From positions 1 to 10,491 of the forward strand of contig CAIUYS010000698.1 in the NCBI GenBank assembly GCA_903903365.1: DNA of 10,491 nucleotides, in the 5' to 3' direction. Position numbers and translations under genes: made by a program. Source of the DNA: an uncultured Methylococcaceae bacterium (GTDB taxonomy: Bacteria; Pseudomonadota; Gammaproteobacteria; Methylococcales; Methylomonadaceae). Below, piece after piece: positions 1-6,462 of the stretch. Position 1 is the stretch's first letter; every line of letters starts with the position of its first letter. Under the pieces are notes generated by a model. It was given only the letters and a program-made list of their open reading frames with translations, searched no databases and had not been told where the DNA came from.

Positions 1-381
1 ATTCCTGATATCTTTGCCGACAAAGATCAACTTATTCAGGCTATTTTAAATATTGCCAGAAATGCGGTGCAGGCAATGGAAGGAAAAGGCAATATTATCT
101 TTAAGACACGCATACACCGACAAATGAATATAGGCCGTAAACGATATAGACTGGCGGTAAAGTGCGATATTATTGATAATGGGCCGGGTGTGGATACTAA
201 TATGATGAGTCAAATATTTTATCCCATGATTACCGGTCGAGCTGAAGGCACCGGGCTGGGTTTGTCTATTGCTCAAGCGCTGATTAATCAGCATAACGGC
301 TTGGTTGAGTGCAACAGTGAGCCAGGAAATACGGTATTTTCAATTTTTTTACCCATGGAGACTGGTAATGAGCAAGCCTGA
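1..381 (+). CDS. ntrB: Nitrogen regulation sensor kinase NtrB (GlnL), 3' end only
   Basis: This is the C-terminal 126 residues of a histidine kinase; the 5' part lies outside the window. The visible part is the GHKL-type ATP-binding domain. It has an N box (ILNIARNAVQAM, about residues 15-26 of the fragment), a G1 box (IDNGPGVD), an F-box-like IFYPMITGR and a G2 box (GTGLGLSIAQALI). In the NtrB family this domain phosphorylates the dimerisation-domain histidine, which passes phosphate to NtrC when nitrogen is short; PII protein switches it to a phosphatase. The short tail after the G2 box and the overlap of its stop (TGA 379-381) with the ntrC start identify it as NtrB rather than another kinase. 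The N, G1 and G2 motifs are intact, so the fragment looks functional. Confidence 0.93.
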   Translation: MPDIFADKDQLIQAILNIARNAVQAMEGKGNIIFKTRIHRQMNIGRKRYRLAVKCDIIDNGPGVDTNMMSQIFYPMITGRAEGTGLGLSIAQALINQHNGLVECNSEPGNTVFSIFLPMETGNEQA

Positions 382-1780
382 TACTGTCTGGATCATTGAT
401 GATGACAAATCCATACGCTGGGTTGTTGAGAAAGCTTTGCAAAAAGCCGGCATCATCACTCGCAGTTTTGCTTCCGGAAAAGAATTATTGGCGGCTTTAC
501 AGGGTGATTTGCCGGATGCCTTGATAACCGATATTCGTATGCCTGGCATGGATGGCCTGGAACTTTTAGACAAGGTTCAGCACAGTCACCCTAATTTACC
601 GGTTATCGTTATGACCGCTCATTCCGATCTGGAAAGTGCGGTTTCGGCGTTTCATGGCGGTGCTTTTGAATATTTGCCAAAGCCTTTTGATATTAAAGAA
701 GTGGTTAACCTGGCGCAACGTGCCTGCATCCATGGGCGACAACAGCAAGACGATGCGCATCGTGCGGCGGCGACTATTGAGCCAACGCCAGAAATTATAG
801 GCGAAGCGCCGGCAATGCAAGAGGTGTTTCGGGCGATAGGCAGGCTGGCGCGTTCACACATTACAGTACTGATTAATGGCGAATCGGGAACGGGCAAGGA
901 ATTAGTGGCTAAAGCACTGCATCGTCATAGCCCCAGAGCTAAAAATCCTTTTATTGCTTTAAATATGGCCGCTATTCCTAAAGATTTGATGGAATCGGAG
1001 CTGTTTGGACACGAAAAAGGTGCATTTACGGGAGCGCAATTACGGAGAGCCGGTCGTTTTGAGCAAGCGAATGGTGGGACACTGTTTCTTGATGAAATAG
1101 GCGATATGCCGGCAGAATTGCAAACCCGTTTATTAAGAGTGCTGGCGGATGGCGAGTTTTACCCCGTTGGAGCGCACTTGGCGGTTAAAGTGGATGTGCG
1201 TATTATTGCCGCCACTCATCAAAATCTTGAGATATTGGTCGATCAAGGCCGCTTTCGGGAAGATTTATTCCATCGCTTAAATGTGATTCGTATACATATC
1301 CCGGCTCTGCGCGAGCGCAAACAAGATATTCCTTTGTTGCTGCGCCATTTTTTGCACCATGCCGCTGCCGAGTTGGGTGTGGAAATTAAAACCCTAAAAC
1401 CTGAAGCCGAGGCATTTTTAAGTACACTTGAGTGGCCGGGAAACGTAAGGCAACTGGAAAATAGTTGTCGGTGGTTAACAGTCATGGCCTCTAGCCGAGA
1501 AGTTCATTTACATGATTTGCCTCCTGAGTTACTGAATACCTCACTAGAAAAAGAGACCATCGGAACTGATTGGGAGTCTTTACTCAGAACTTGGATAGAT
1601 CAGCAGTTATTGACCAAGGAAGCTGAAGTCGCCAAACAAACCATTCCCGCCGTTGAAGCCATTTTAATTAAAGCCGCTTTAAACTTTACCCGGGGCAAGC
1701 GCCACGAAGCAGCAATTCTTTTGGGTTACGGCCGAAATACCCTGACCCGTAAAATCAAAGAATTGGGGATAGAAGAGTAA
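368..1780 (+). CDS. ntrC: Nitrogen regulation response regulator NtrC (sigma-54 activator)
   Basis: A 470-aa sigma-54-dependent activator, the same size as enterobacterial NtrC (469 aa). The receiver domain (about 5-120) has the acidic pair D11/D12, phospho-acceptor D55, T83 and K105. The AAA+ domain (about 140-375) has Walker A GESGTGKE (171-178), the sigma-54-contacting GAFTGA loop (218-223) and Walker B GTLFLDE (237-243). A Fis-type helix-turn-helix ends the protein (RHEAAILLGYGRNTLTRKI). When phosphorylated by NtrB it should activate nitrogen-assimilation promoters. The start at 368 is preferred over upstream in-frame starts because GGAG lies 7 bases before it and it begins exactly at the receiver domain. 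It overlaps ntrB by 14 bases, implying translational coupling. No frameshift or missing key residue was seen. Confidence 0.95.
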   Translation: MSKPDTVWIIDDDKSIRWVVEKALQKAGIITRSFASGKELLAALQGDLPDALITDIRMPGMDGLELLDKVQHSHPNLPVIVMTAHSDLESAVSAFHGGAFEYLPKPFDIKEVVNLAQRACIHGRQQQDDAHRAAATIEPTPEIIGEAPAMQEVFRAIGRLARSHITVLINGESGTGKELVAKALHRHSPRAKNPFIALNMAAIPKDLMESELFGHEKGAFTGAQLRRAGRFEQANGGTLFLDEIGDMPAELQTRLLRVLADGEFYPVGAHLAVKVDVRIIAATHQNLEILVDQGRFREDLFHRLNVIRIHIPALRERKQDIPLLLRHFLHHAAAELGVEIKTLKPEAEAFLSTLEWPGNVRQLENSCRWLTVMASSREVHLHDLPPELLNTSLEKETIGTDWESLLRTWIDQQLLTKEAEVAKQTIPAVEAILIKAALNFTRGKRHEAAILLGYGRNTLTRKIKELGIEE

Positions 1781-1854
1781 TTGCAATCCAACTGTTTTAT
1801 CTATTAATCCCCCGATAAATTCAAAAAAATCCTTAAAAAATTATCTCCACAAAG

Positions 1855-1902
1855 ACACCAAGGGCACGAAGAAAAAAGCGTTGTGTACTTGGTGTTTTTT
1901 TT
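1855..1902 (+). terminator. Probable Rho-independent terminator of ntrBC, within a repeat-like sequence
   Basis: ACACCAAG (1855-1862) pairs with CTTGGTGT (1888-1895), and the stem is followed directly by seven T (1896-1902). The loop is long (25 bases), which is unusual. It lies 75 bases after the ntrC stop. The left arm and its flank (ACAAAGACACCAAGGGCACG) resemble an intergenic repeat seen in many environmental bacteria, as I recall it, so the terminator may be a repeat insertion used for termination. Confidence 0.6.
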
Positions 1903-1949
1903 GTGAATAAAAGTCTCTGTTAATAGATTCTCCCCTTAAACAGACGTAG

Positions 1950-1996
1950 GCCGGAATAAGGCTTTTCGAGCGAAAGCGAGAAAAAGCGTTTCCGGC
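1950..1996. repeat. Long intergenic hairpin, REP-like
   Basis: GCCGGAA (1950-1956) pairs with TTCCGGC (1990-1996), and inside it GCTTTT (1961-1966) pairs with AAAAGC (1982-1987), with a GAAA-containing loop. There is no T-run, so it is not an obvious terminator. The form (GTAGGCCGGAATAAG...TTTCCGGC) resembles dispersed gammaproteobacterial repeats of the type GTAGGNTGGAATAAGC. That family link is from memory, and copy number in the host genome is not visible here. Confidence 0.5.
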
Positions 1997-2036
1997 ACTC
2001 TGTACGATACCACCGGATAAAATCATAAACCCAATG

Positions 2037-2052
2037 AGTATGAGGCTTGTAG
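2037..2052. repeat. Candidate outer attachment site, left copy
   Basis: AGTATGAGGCTTGTAG matches AGTATAAGGCTTGTAG at 10453-10468 in direct orientation, 15 of 16 bases. Flanking bases on both sides are unrelated. This pair encloses the integrase promoter and the phased repeats upstream of it, which favours it as the attL/attR core. The 16-base length leaves a chance match possible, since these ends were searched for repeats. Confidence 0.45.
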
Positions 2053-2079
2053 ACAATTTAAATATTTTTACTCAATTTT

Positions 2080-2120
2080 GGGTGCGCCTACGGGTACACT
2101 TTCAAATGTGGTGGTATGAG
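2080..2120. repeat. Inner end repeat, left copy (alternative attachment site)
   Basis: This 41-base stretch matches 10377-10417 directly at 33 of 41 positions. The first 19 bases, GGGTRCGCCTACGGGTACA, differ at only one position. Similarity fades rightwards, as expected for related integrase-binding sites rather than a fresh duplication. It is either the attachment core or a subterminal recombinase-binding site. Confidence 0.6.
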
Positions 2121-2187
2121 TTAAGATGATATTTAATTTTAATCTAACCGCACCGCTTGCGCCCTGTTTTTTTTCTTGATGTCATCA

Positions 2188-2204
2188 CCTGCCAGAATAG
2201 CAGG
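2188..2204. repeat. Small hairpin near the left end of the element
   Basis: CCTGC (2188-2192) and GCAGG (2200-2204) form an inverted repeat with a 7-base loop. It lies just beyond the - strand terminator at 2208-2229 and has no T-run of its own. Function unknown. Confidence 0.3.
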
Positions 2205-2207
2205 CAT

Positions 2208-2229
2208 AAAAAAACCGTACTGGGTACGG
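2208..2229 (-). terminator. Rho-independent terminator closing the leftward transcript of the element
   Basis: On the - strand CCGTAC, a 3-base loop and GTACGG (2229 down to 2215) are followed by seven T (2214-2208). It lies about 290 bases downstream of the nuclease stop, so the last transcript would carry a long structured 3' region, or a separate RNA could end here. Confidence 0.7.
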
Positions 2230-2246
2230 CTCAATTACCAAACCAC

Positions 2247-2450
2247 GGGGGGCTAGTTGATCTCTAAAAAGATACCCCCTCCTTTGCCCGCCCCTAGCTA
2301 AATTTTCAATGGACGTGTTTTTGAGGATACAAAAAACCACACAAAATAGTAGGAACAATAACCCTGTGTTTAGGTGGGTTTTTCCTATTGAGAATGGTTC
2401 TCATAAGAATAAGGCTGGGGGCGGGCAAAGGGTCGCTATTCCGTTTAGAG
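2247..2450. repeat. Long imperfect palindrome in gene-free DNA (possible origin or structured RNA)
   Basis: Two arms of about 37 bases, 2262-2298 and 2414-2450, are inverted copies. An 18-base block (CCTTTGCCCGCCCCTAGC at 2281-2298) matches its partner at 2414-2431 in 17 of 18 positions. A second block, CTCTAAA (2262-2268) against TTTAGAG (2444-2450), keeps exactly the same 12-base spacing. Inside, AAAAACC (2332-2338) can pair with GGTTTTT (2377-2383). A further small hairpin, GGGGG/CCCCC, lies at 2248-2279. No convincing gene lies here. In an element with its own D5-type helicase this is a natural candidate for a replication origin; a folded RNA or a MITE-like insertion are alternatives. Confidence 0.6.
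2389..2403. promoter_or_regulatory. Fur-box-like palindrome
   Basis: TGAGAATGGTTCTCA is a perfect TGAGAA/TTCTCA inverted repeat with a 3-base centre. It matches the 7-1-7 Fur consensus TGATAAT-n-ATTATCA at 10 of 14 arm positions. It has no gene placed to be its target, so it may be chance or part of the surrounding palindrome. Confidence 0.25.
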
Positions 2451-2479
2451 AATTGCATACCCCTATACCCTAGCCTTAC

Positions 2480-2518
2480 ACCTACCAGCGCAACCAATAA
2501 CCATACAGCTTGGTAGGT
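2480..2518. repeat. Stem-loop directly after the nuclease gene
   Basis: ACCTACCAGC (2480-2489) pairs with GCTTGGTAGGT (2508-2518), ten base pairs with one bulged base and an 18-base loop. It begins three bases after the nuclease stop codon on the - strand. No T-run follows, so it looks like a 3' mRNA stabilising hairpin or part of the origin-like region rather than a terminator. Confidence 0.5.
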
Positions 2519-2520
2519 TA

Positions 2521-2943
2521 TTATAGTTCACTCACCACGCCACAAAACCCGATAACGGATAGCACCGCTGTGGATTCTAAGGCTAGATTACGGCTCATGG
2601 TGGCGTTAATCAAGTAAAGCGGGGCTATCACCTGCCAATCTTGCCTATCGGCTCGGTATGCGAGTATAGGCGTTAATCGCTTGGGGCTTGCCTGATCTCT
2701 GGCCTGTTGCCACCACGTTTTAACCAATCCGGGTGTAACCTTGCCATAACGCTTGCACTCAATAGCCAAACCTCTGTAGGCATCGGCAACTTGTCCCTCT
2801 TCGTCCTCATGCACGAGCAAATCAAAGCCGCCCGATCTGGTCTGCTCAAGGTTTCTAATGAGCTTAACACCTGACCATTGATAAATGATATTTGAGAATT
2901 CACGTTCGGCATGGGCCCCCTTGGTTCGGCTGTTAATAGTCAT
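2521..2943 (-). CDS. Small PD-(D/E)XK nuclease, Holliday-resolvase-like
   Basis: A 140-aa protein with the restriction-endonuclease-like active-site pattern: E15 in AEREF, D41 in GGFDLL, and E62-x-K64 in LAIECKRY. These fit the E...D...ExK metal-binding site of archaeal Hjc-type resolvases and phage-encoded PD-(D/E)XK nucleases. A following W-x-Q segment (KTWWQQARDQ) is typical of the helix that follows the ExK strand. Size and lack of extra domains suggest a structure-specific or DNA-trimming nuclease working with the helicases; substrate is not shown by the sequence. Its ATG overlaps the end of the 52-aa gene upstream by 11 bases, so translation is probably coupled. It is the last gene of the leftward operon. 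A restriction or defence role is possible but no methylase is nearby. Confidence 0.75.
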   Translation of the reverse strand: MTINSRTKGAHAEREFSNIIYQWSGVKLIRNLEQTRSGGFDLLVHEDEEGQVADAYRGLAIECKRYGKVTPGLVKTWWQQARDQASPKRLTPILAYRADRQDWQVIAPLYLINATMSRNLALESTAVLSVIGFCGVVSEL

Positions 2944-3091
2944 CGTGATAATATTCCTGCTCTTCTTCTTCGTTTAAATTAAGCTCACCACGTCCCTTGC
3001 AATCGGGGCAACGTGTCCCGTCATATTGACCTTCTCCACTACCAGCACACGCGGGGCAGTAACCACGATCTTCTTCCTCGGATTCATTCAT
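2933..3091 (-). CDS. 52-aa CxxCxGxG zinc-binding protein
   Basis: This short gene encodes MNESEEEDRGYCPACAGSGE followed by a second CPDCKGRGE motif and an acidic tail rich in E, D and Y. Two CxxCxGxG units (C12/C15 and C28/C31) can bind one zinc ion, like half of a DnaJ zinc finger. Similar mini-proteins are common in phage genomes, with functions mostly unknown. Evidence that it is real: its ATG shares one base with the helicase stop (TAATG), GGAG lies 9 bases upstream, and its end overlaps the nuclease start. The strongly acidic ends suggest a protein-binding adaptor rather than a DNA binder; that is inference. Confidence 0.8.
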   Translation of the reverse strand: MNESEEEDRGYCPACAGSGEGQYDGTRCPDCKGRGELNLNEEEEQEYYHDDY

Positions 3092-4431
3092 TAAAAAATG
3101 CTCCAGCCTTGCAGGTTATAAATTTGCGCCCGTTTTCGATACGCTGACACTCCAAACCCGCAACGATCAATAATGTCATAGACTTTGGCAAAGACTTTTC
3201 CGCGATAAGGTCTACGGCAACGCCCAATGGATTGTATTAACTTGGTCGCAGCTGGGTCGCCTTGCTTAACCACCACCGCGCTCATGGGGGATGCAAAGAT
3301 TAAAACCTCAAGGCTCGGGATATCAATTCCTTCTGACAATAACTGACTTGTACCGATCACCAAACGCGCGTTATGGGCTTGGGTCATGCGTTCGGATCTG
3401 AGCTTTGCAGGTAATCCACCATGAATAATAAGCGGCTGTAATCCGGCCTGTTGCGCCAATGTCGTTAAGATTTCACAATGCCTGACTTGTGAGCAAAGTA
3501 TTATGGTGGGTCTGGTTTGTTGTTTTGCCAGATTAATAATGATCTCGTTTCGCTTGTCATCATCAATCAGGATATTGATAAACTGTGTCCAGCTTTCGGG
3601 GTATCCCTCAAAATCATGGTTGATGGTTTCAATCCTTACGGGTAGCACCTTACCATCTAGGTCTGATTGTTTGATCTCTGAGACGATCTCACCCAACGCG
3701 GCTGTTATCATAAACTCTAATGAGTCCCGTCTCTGTGGGGTCGCAGATAACCCATATTTGTACTTGGCATCTAGGCCATTGATGACGGTATAAAATTGAT
3801 TAGCGGGTGCGTTATGACATTCATCGGCAATCACTAAGCCATAATCAAGAGCGGATAAATCGCGCTTAACCAACGATTGAACGAGACCAACGGTAAACTG
3901 TAAGCCTTCGGTATTTTTACCACCACCAATAAGGCCACAATCTAACCCTGTGAATTGCTTAATGGCATCTACCCACTGAGTAGCAAGGTCGCCACTTTTG
4001 ACTAAGATTAAACAACGCTGTTTAAGTCTTGACGCTAACGCAATCGCTGACACGGTCTTACCCGCACCTGTAGGCGCAACCAGCACACCACCACACGCCT
4101 TTATGGCATCGGTTATAAAGGTCTCTTGATAAGGTCGCAATGTACCACTGAAAGGAACATTAACAGGGTGCGTGTTACGCTGATCTACAACCTCACAATA
4201 GTCTGGAAACTCTTTTAACAACGCTTGCAGGAATCCAACGGGCACAATCGTATTATCATCTTCGTCATAGGCGAGTAGATATATTTTGGGGTCGATCAAT
4301 CGCACGGATCTCTTTTGTTTTATGGCTTCAAAGTATTTGGGGTTATCAAAGATGGTTAGATATCCAATCGCATCATCTTCCCAGCCTTCTAACTCTGATA
4401 TTTCTATGTGCTTTTTTAATGTAATTTTCAT
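3091..4431 (-). CDS. SF2 DNA helicase/translocase, XPB/UvsW-like
   Basis: A 446-aa superfamily 2 helicase. An N-terminal domain (about 1-95) precedes the Q-like entry LRPYQ (98-102). Motif I is APTGAGKT (119-126), motif II DECH (203-206), motif III SAT (229-231). The second RecA-like domain carries IIHGGL (335-340), motif V IGTSQLLSEGIDIP (359-372) and motif VI QSIGRCRR (400-407). The arrangement resembles the Rad25/XPB and phage UvsW group, which unwind or branch-migrate DNA forks and D-loops; type III restriction R subunits share these motifs but are much larger. Downstream coupling to the CxxC protein and nuclease suggests joint work on branched DNA. The start at 4431 has no clear Shine-Dalgarno sequence, and a short upstream reading frame overlaps it. 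Confidence 0.9.
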   Translation of the reverse strand: MKITLKKHIEISELEGWEDDAIGYLTIFDNPKYFEAIKQKRSVRLIDPKIYLLAYDEDDNTIVPVGFLQALLKEFPDYCEVVDQRNTHPVNVPFSGTLRPYQETFITDAIKACGGVLVAPTGAGKTVSAIALASRLKQRCLILVKSGDLATQWVDAIKQFTGLDCGLIGGGKNTEGLQFTVGLVQSLVKRDLSALDYGLVIADECHNAPANQFYTVINGLDAKYKYGLSATPQRRDSLEFMITAALGEIVSEIKQSDLDGKVLPVRIETINHDFEGYPESWTQFINILIDDDKRNEIIINLAKQQTRPTIILCSQVRHCEILTTLAQQAGLQPLIIHGGLPAKLRSERMTQAHNARLVIGTSQLLSEGIDIPSLEVLIFASPMSAVVVKQGDPAATKLIQSIGRCRRPYRGKVFAKVYDIIDRCGFGVSAYRKRAQIYNLQGWSIF

Positions 4432-4460
4432 AATATTTTATGGTTAAAGTTTTTGATTCA

Positions 4461-4557
4461 GGGATGAAGGGAAGAAAAAAGGCGTTTTTCATAAACTCTT
4501 CTTATATTTTTTTATAGTAAAAGTTTTAGAAAAAGGGTTATATCTTCCCTTCCTCCC
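4461..4557. promoter_or_regulatory. Inverted repeat between primase-helicase and SF2 helicase genes
   Basis: GGGATGAAGGGAAGA (4461-4475) is matched by TCTTCCCTTCCTCCC (4543-4557), 14 of 15 bases inverted, with a 67-base AT-rich loop. It fills the only sizeable gap (133 bases) in the leftward gene train. On the - strand the loop holds AT-rich promoter-like stretches (CTATAAAAAAATATAAG) but no clear -35 box. It could be an attenuator, an mRNA processing hairpin or an operator for a second promoter. Confidence 0.5.
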
Positions 4558-4564
4558 TAACTTG

Positions 4565-6046
4565 TTAAAAATAAGGTGGATAATTCGGCTCTGGGCTGTG
4601 CTTTGTAGCGATTCCCACCCATTTCATTACGCCGTTAGTTTTTCTAGAATAATATCCGCGTTCGCTTAACTTTCTACCCAGCGCTACATTGCTGCAGGGT
4701 CGCAAACCATTATTGATACTCCAATCTTTATAATTTGCGTAAAGTTCAGAAGAGAACATTTCATTCAGTGGCGACAAATCGCAACATTCATTCAACCAGT
4801 TTCCGATCAAATCTTGATCTTCCTGATAATTGTCGGTAGCTTCTTTTACCACCTTGGGGACATCGCGTAACCCGCGCTTTTGCCAATCAACGCAACCGTC
4901 CACCATCCACGCCAAAATATGCGGGGCTTCGGATTTCAGCTTATCGACTAAAAACGGGTCTCGTTCTTCGGGTTTAAAGGTTCGCTTAAAAGGTATCAGT
5001 CGGACACGCCGCCAGATTCCGTGGTCATTACCTCGAATAATCGGCTTATGGTTTCCAAGCATCATTAATTTAAACTGTGGCGTAAACTGTACCGGCGCTG
5101 TGTATAACTTTCTAACTGCCATTGTGTCGCCTGATACCAGTGTTTTAATGAGTGATTCAGCCAATGCAGCGCCGTCCTCTGTCTCGGAACATATAGCCAT
5201 TCTTGCGCCTATGAGTTCGGCTAAGTCTGGACTTGCACCGCCTGCTTGTCTTTTTGATTCGGTCAAGGTATCAGACGAAAGCGCACGGGAATAATCACCC
5301 AAGATATAACGTAAGATGTCACCAAAAACAGACTTGCCATTTGCGCCCAGACCAAAACAAAATATAAAAATCTGCTCACTTGTCCAGCCGCTTAACATAT
5401 AACCGCACCACCTTTTCAACCAGTCGATCAACTCCATGTCATCATCGAATATCTGATTTAAAAATGCTAACCAGCGCAGCGCCTTTGACGCTTTCCCAAG
5501 CACTGAGACATTTAACGACTTGGTAATCAAATCAGATTGTAGCGCCGGTCTTGCCACGCCCGTTTTAAGGTCTATAACTTGCCTCGCTTTATCAAAACCG
5601 ATCTTTAGAATATCGGCATCAATCAGGGATAACGGCAACCGCACCGTTTCAAAATCTGCCAACATGGACACGGCGGACTTAACTGTTTTTTCCTTTTGAC
5701 TGACTCTTGACCACTTAGCGAAAAATTCACCACTTGCTAAGTTTTGAGTCCCCTCGTTATAAATCTGCTCTGGTAACTTTGCCGCCAAACTTCGGGCAAG
5801 TGCACCGTCGATGTCCCACGCCCACGCTCCACTCCGATAATGTAGCCATGCTTTACAATCATTCACATAATGCAGGTTTGCGCCGTGGGTATCGTTTAAG
5901 CGTTCAGCGTTTCCCAGTTCTGATAATGCGCGGGTCGTATCAGTACCATCAACGGCTGTTAATCCATGCAACTTAGGCGTGTTAAGTAACGCCTTTGGTC
6001 GCAGTTCCGGCGGGTCTCTTTCAATCGTTTCAGGTAAAAGGCTCAT
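4565..6046 (-). CDS. D5/P4-type replicative helicase (primase C-terminal, phage/plasmid primase family)
   Basis: A 493-aa protein with an N-terminal D5_N-like part (about 60-215) and an SF3-type AAA+ helicase. Walker A is GLGANGKS (232-239), Walker B lies in ARMAICSETE (281-290), and sensor GNHKP (331-335) is followed by the arginine-rich RRVRLIPF (346-353). This set is typical of P4 alpha-like and poxvirus D5-like replication proteins that open an origin and unwind DNA as a ring. The usual N-terminal archaeo-eukaryotic primase or Toprim domain is absent: P4-type fusions are about 770 aa. Priming may therefore rely on host DnaG or another protein. The ATG at 6046 is chosen over a GTG four codons upstream because it forms an ATGA overlap with the stop of the gene before it. 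Confidence 0.9.
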   Translation of the reverse strand: MSLLPETIERDPPELRPKALLNTPKLHGLTAVDGTDTTRALSELGNAERLNDTHGANLHYVNDCKAWLHYRSGAWAWDIDGALARSLAAKLPEQIYNEGTQNLASGEFFAKWSRVSQKEKTVKSAVSMLADFETVRLPLSLIDADILKIGFDKARQVIDLKTGVARPALQSDLITKSLNVSVLGKASKALRWLAFLNQIFDDDMELIDWLKRWCGYMLSGWTSEQIFIFCFGLGANGKSVFGDILRYILGDYSRALSSDTLTESKRQAGGASPDLAELIGARMAICSETEDGAALAESLIKTLVSGDTMAVRKLYTAPVQFTPQFKLMMLGNHKPIIRGNDHGIWRRVRLIPFKRTFKPEERDPFLVDKLKSEAPHILAWMVDGCVDWQKRGLRDVPKVVKEATDNYQEDQDLIGNWLNECCDLSPLNEMFSSELYANYKDWSINNGLRPCSNVALGRKLSERGYYSRKTNGVMKWVGIATKHSPEPNYPPYF

Positions 6047-6462
6047 AAATCTGCCCACGGGTAATAAGCAGTCAATCCATCACGTTGCTTTATAAAACAT
6101 TGCTGATCTGTGTCAAAATATTCAGACGGAATGGAGTAGTCAACGTTTAAGGGACTGACAATCACTTTGACCGCACCGGATTCCAGAAGTATTTTAACGA
6201 GCTGGATAACCTGATCTGTACTTGCGCCACCTTGCCATTCGATTAAGCATGAACAATTTTTAACAGGCCATGCCACCGCCATCATATTTAAATCAGGTGT
6301 GACAACCAATGCGCTAAAAGCATCGTGATTAAGCCATTTTTTCGCCCGATTCCAGCAATCACCACCAATATTGATAATTACCAGTGATGGTAAGTTATCA
6401 AAACGTTGACGATCTGCCAGTAAACGACCATAAGGCGGGTATTTCGGGCTAACTGTCGCCAT
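6043..6462 (-). CDS. Hypothetical 139-aa protein between recT-like and D5 helicase genes
   Basis: I do not recognise this family. It is 139 aa, with alternating hydrophobic strands (SLVIINIGG, FSALVVTPDL, NMMAVAWPV, AVKVIVSPL) and one clear helix (TDQVIQLVKILLESG), suggesting a small alpha/beta fold. No membrane segment, signal peptide or zinc motif is present, and no catalytic signature was found. The ATG at 6462 is preferred to a GTG three codons earlier because GGTGAG lies 4 bases before it. It overlaps the RecT-like gene by 14 bases and ends in an ATGA overlap with the D5 helicase gene. The position next to a helicase that lacks its primase domain makes a replication accessory role plausible, but this is context only. 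Confidence 0.75.
   Translation of the reverse strand: MATVSPKYPPYGRLLADRQRFDNLPSLVIINIGGDCWNRAKKWLNHDAFSALVVTPDLNMMAVAWPVKNCSCLIEWQGGASTDQVIQLVKILLESGAVKVIVSPLNVDYSIPSEYFDTDQQCFIKQRDGLTAYYPWADL

Noticed and set aside
2309..2473. A 54-codon + strand frame (starting MDVFLRIQKTT) in the palindromic region
   Set aside because: It has no ribosome-binding site, is biased in composition (N, K, G runs) and spans both arms of the inverted repeat, so it is most likely chance.
2306..2497. A 63-codon - strand frame over the same region
   Set aside because: No recognisable protein features, and the reading is explained by the palindrome sequence; no ribosome-binding site.
2188..2518. CRISPR-like or retron-like array in the non-coding block
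   Set aside because: The repeats are inverted rather than regularly spaced direct repeats, and there is no cas gene or reverse transcriptase in the window.
2521..4431. Type III restriction system (helicase plus nuclease)
   Set aside because: No methyltransferase is present, and the helicase is far shorter than type III Res subunits and lacks a fused endonuclease domain.
4830..5294. A 154-codon + strand frame opposite the D5 helicase gene
   Set aside because: It is the antisense shadow of a well-supported gene and shows no motif of its own.
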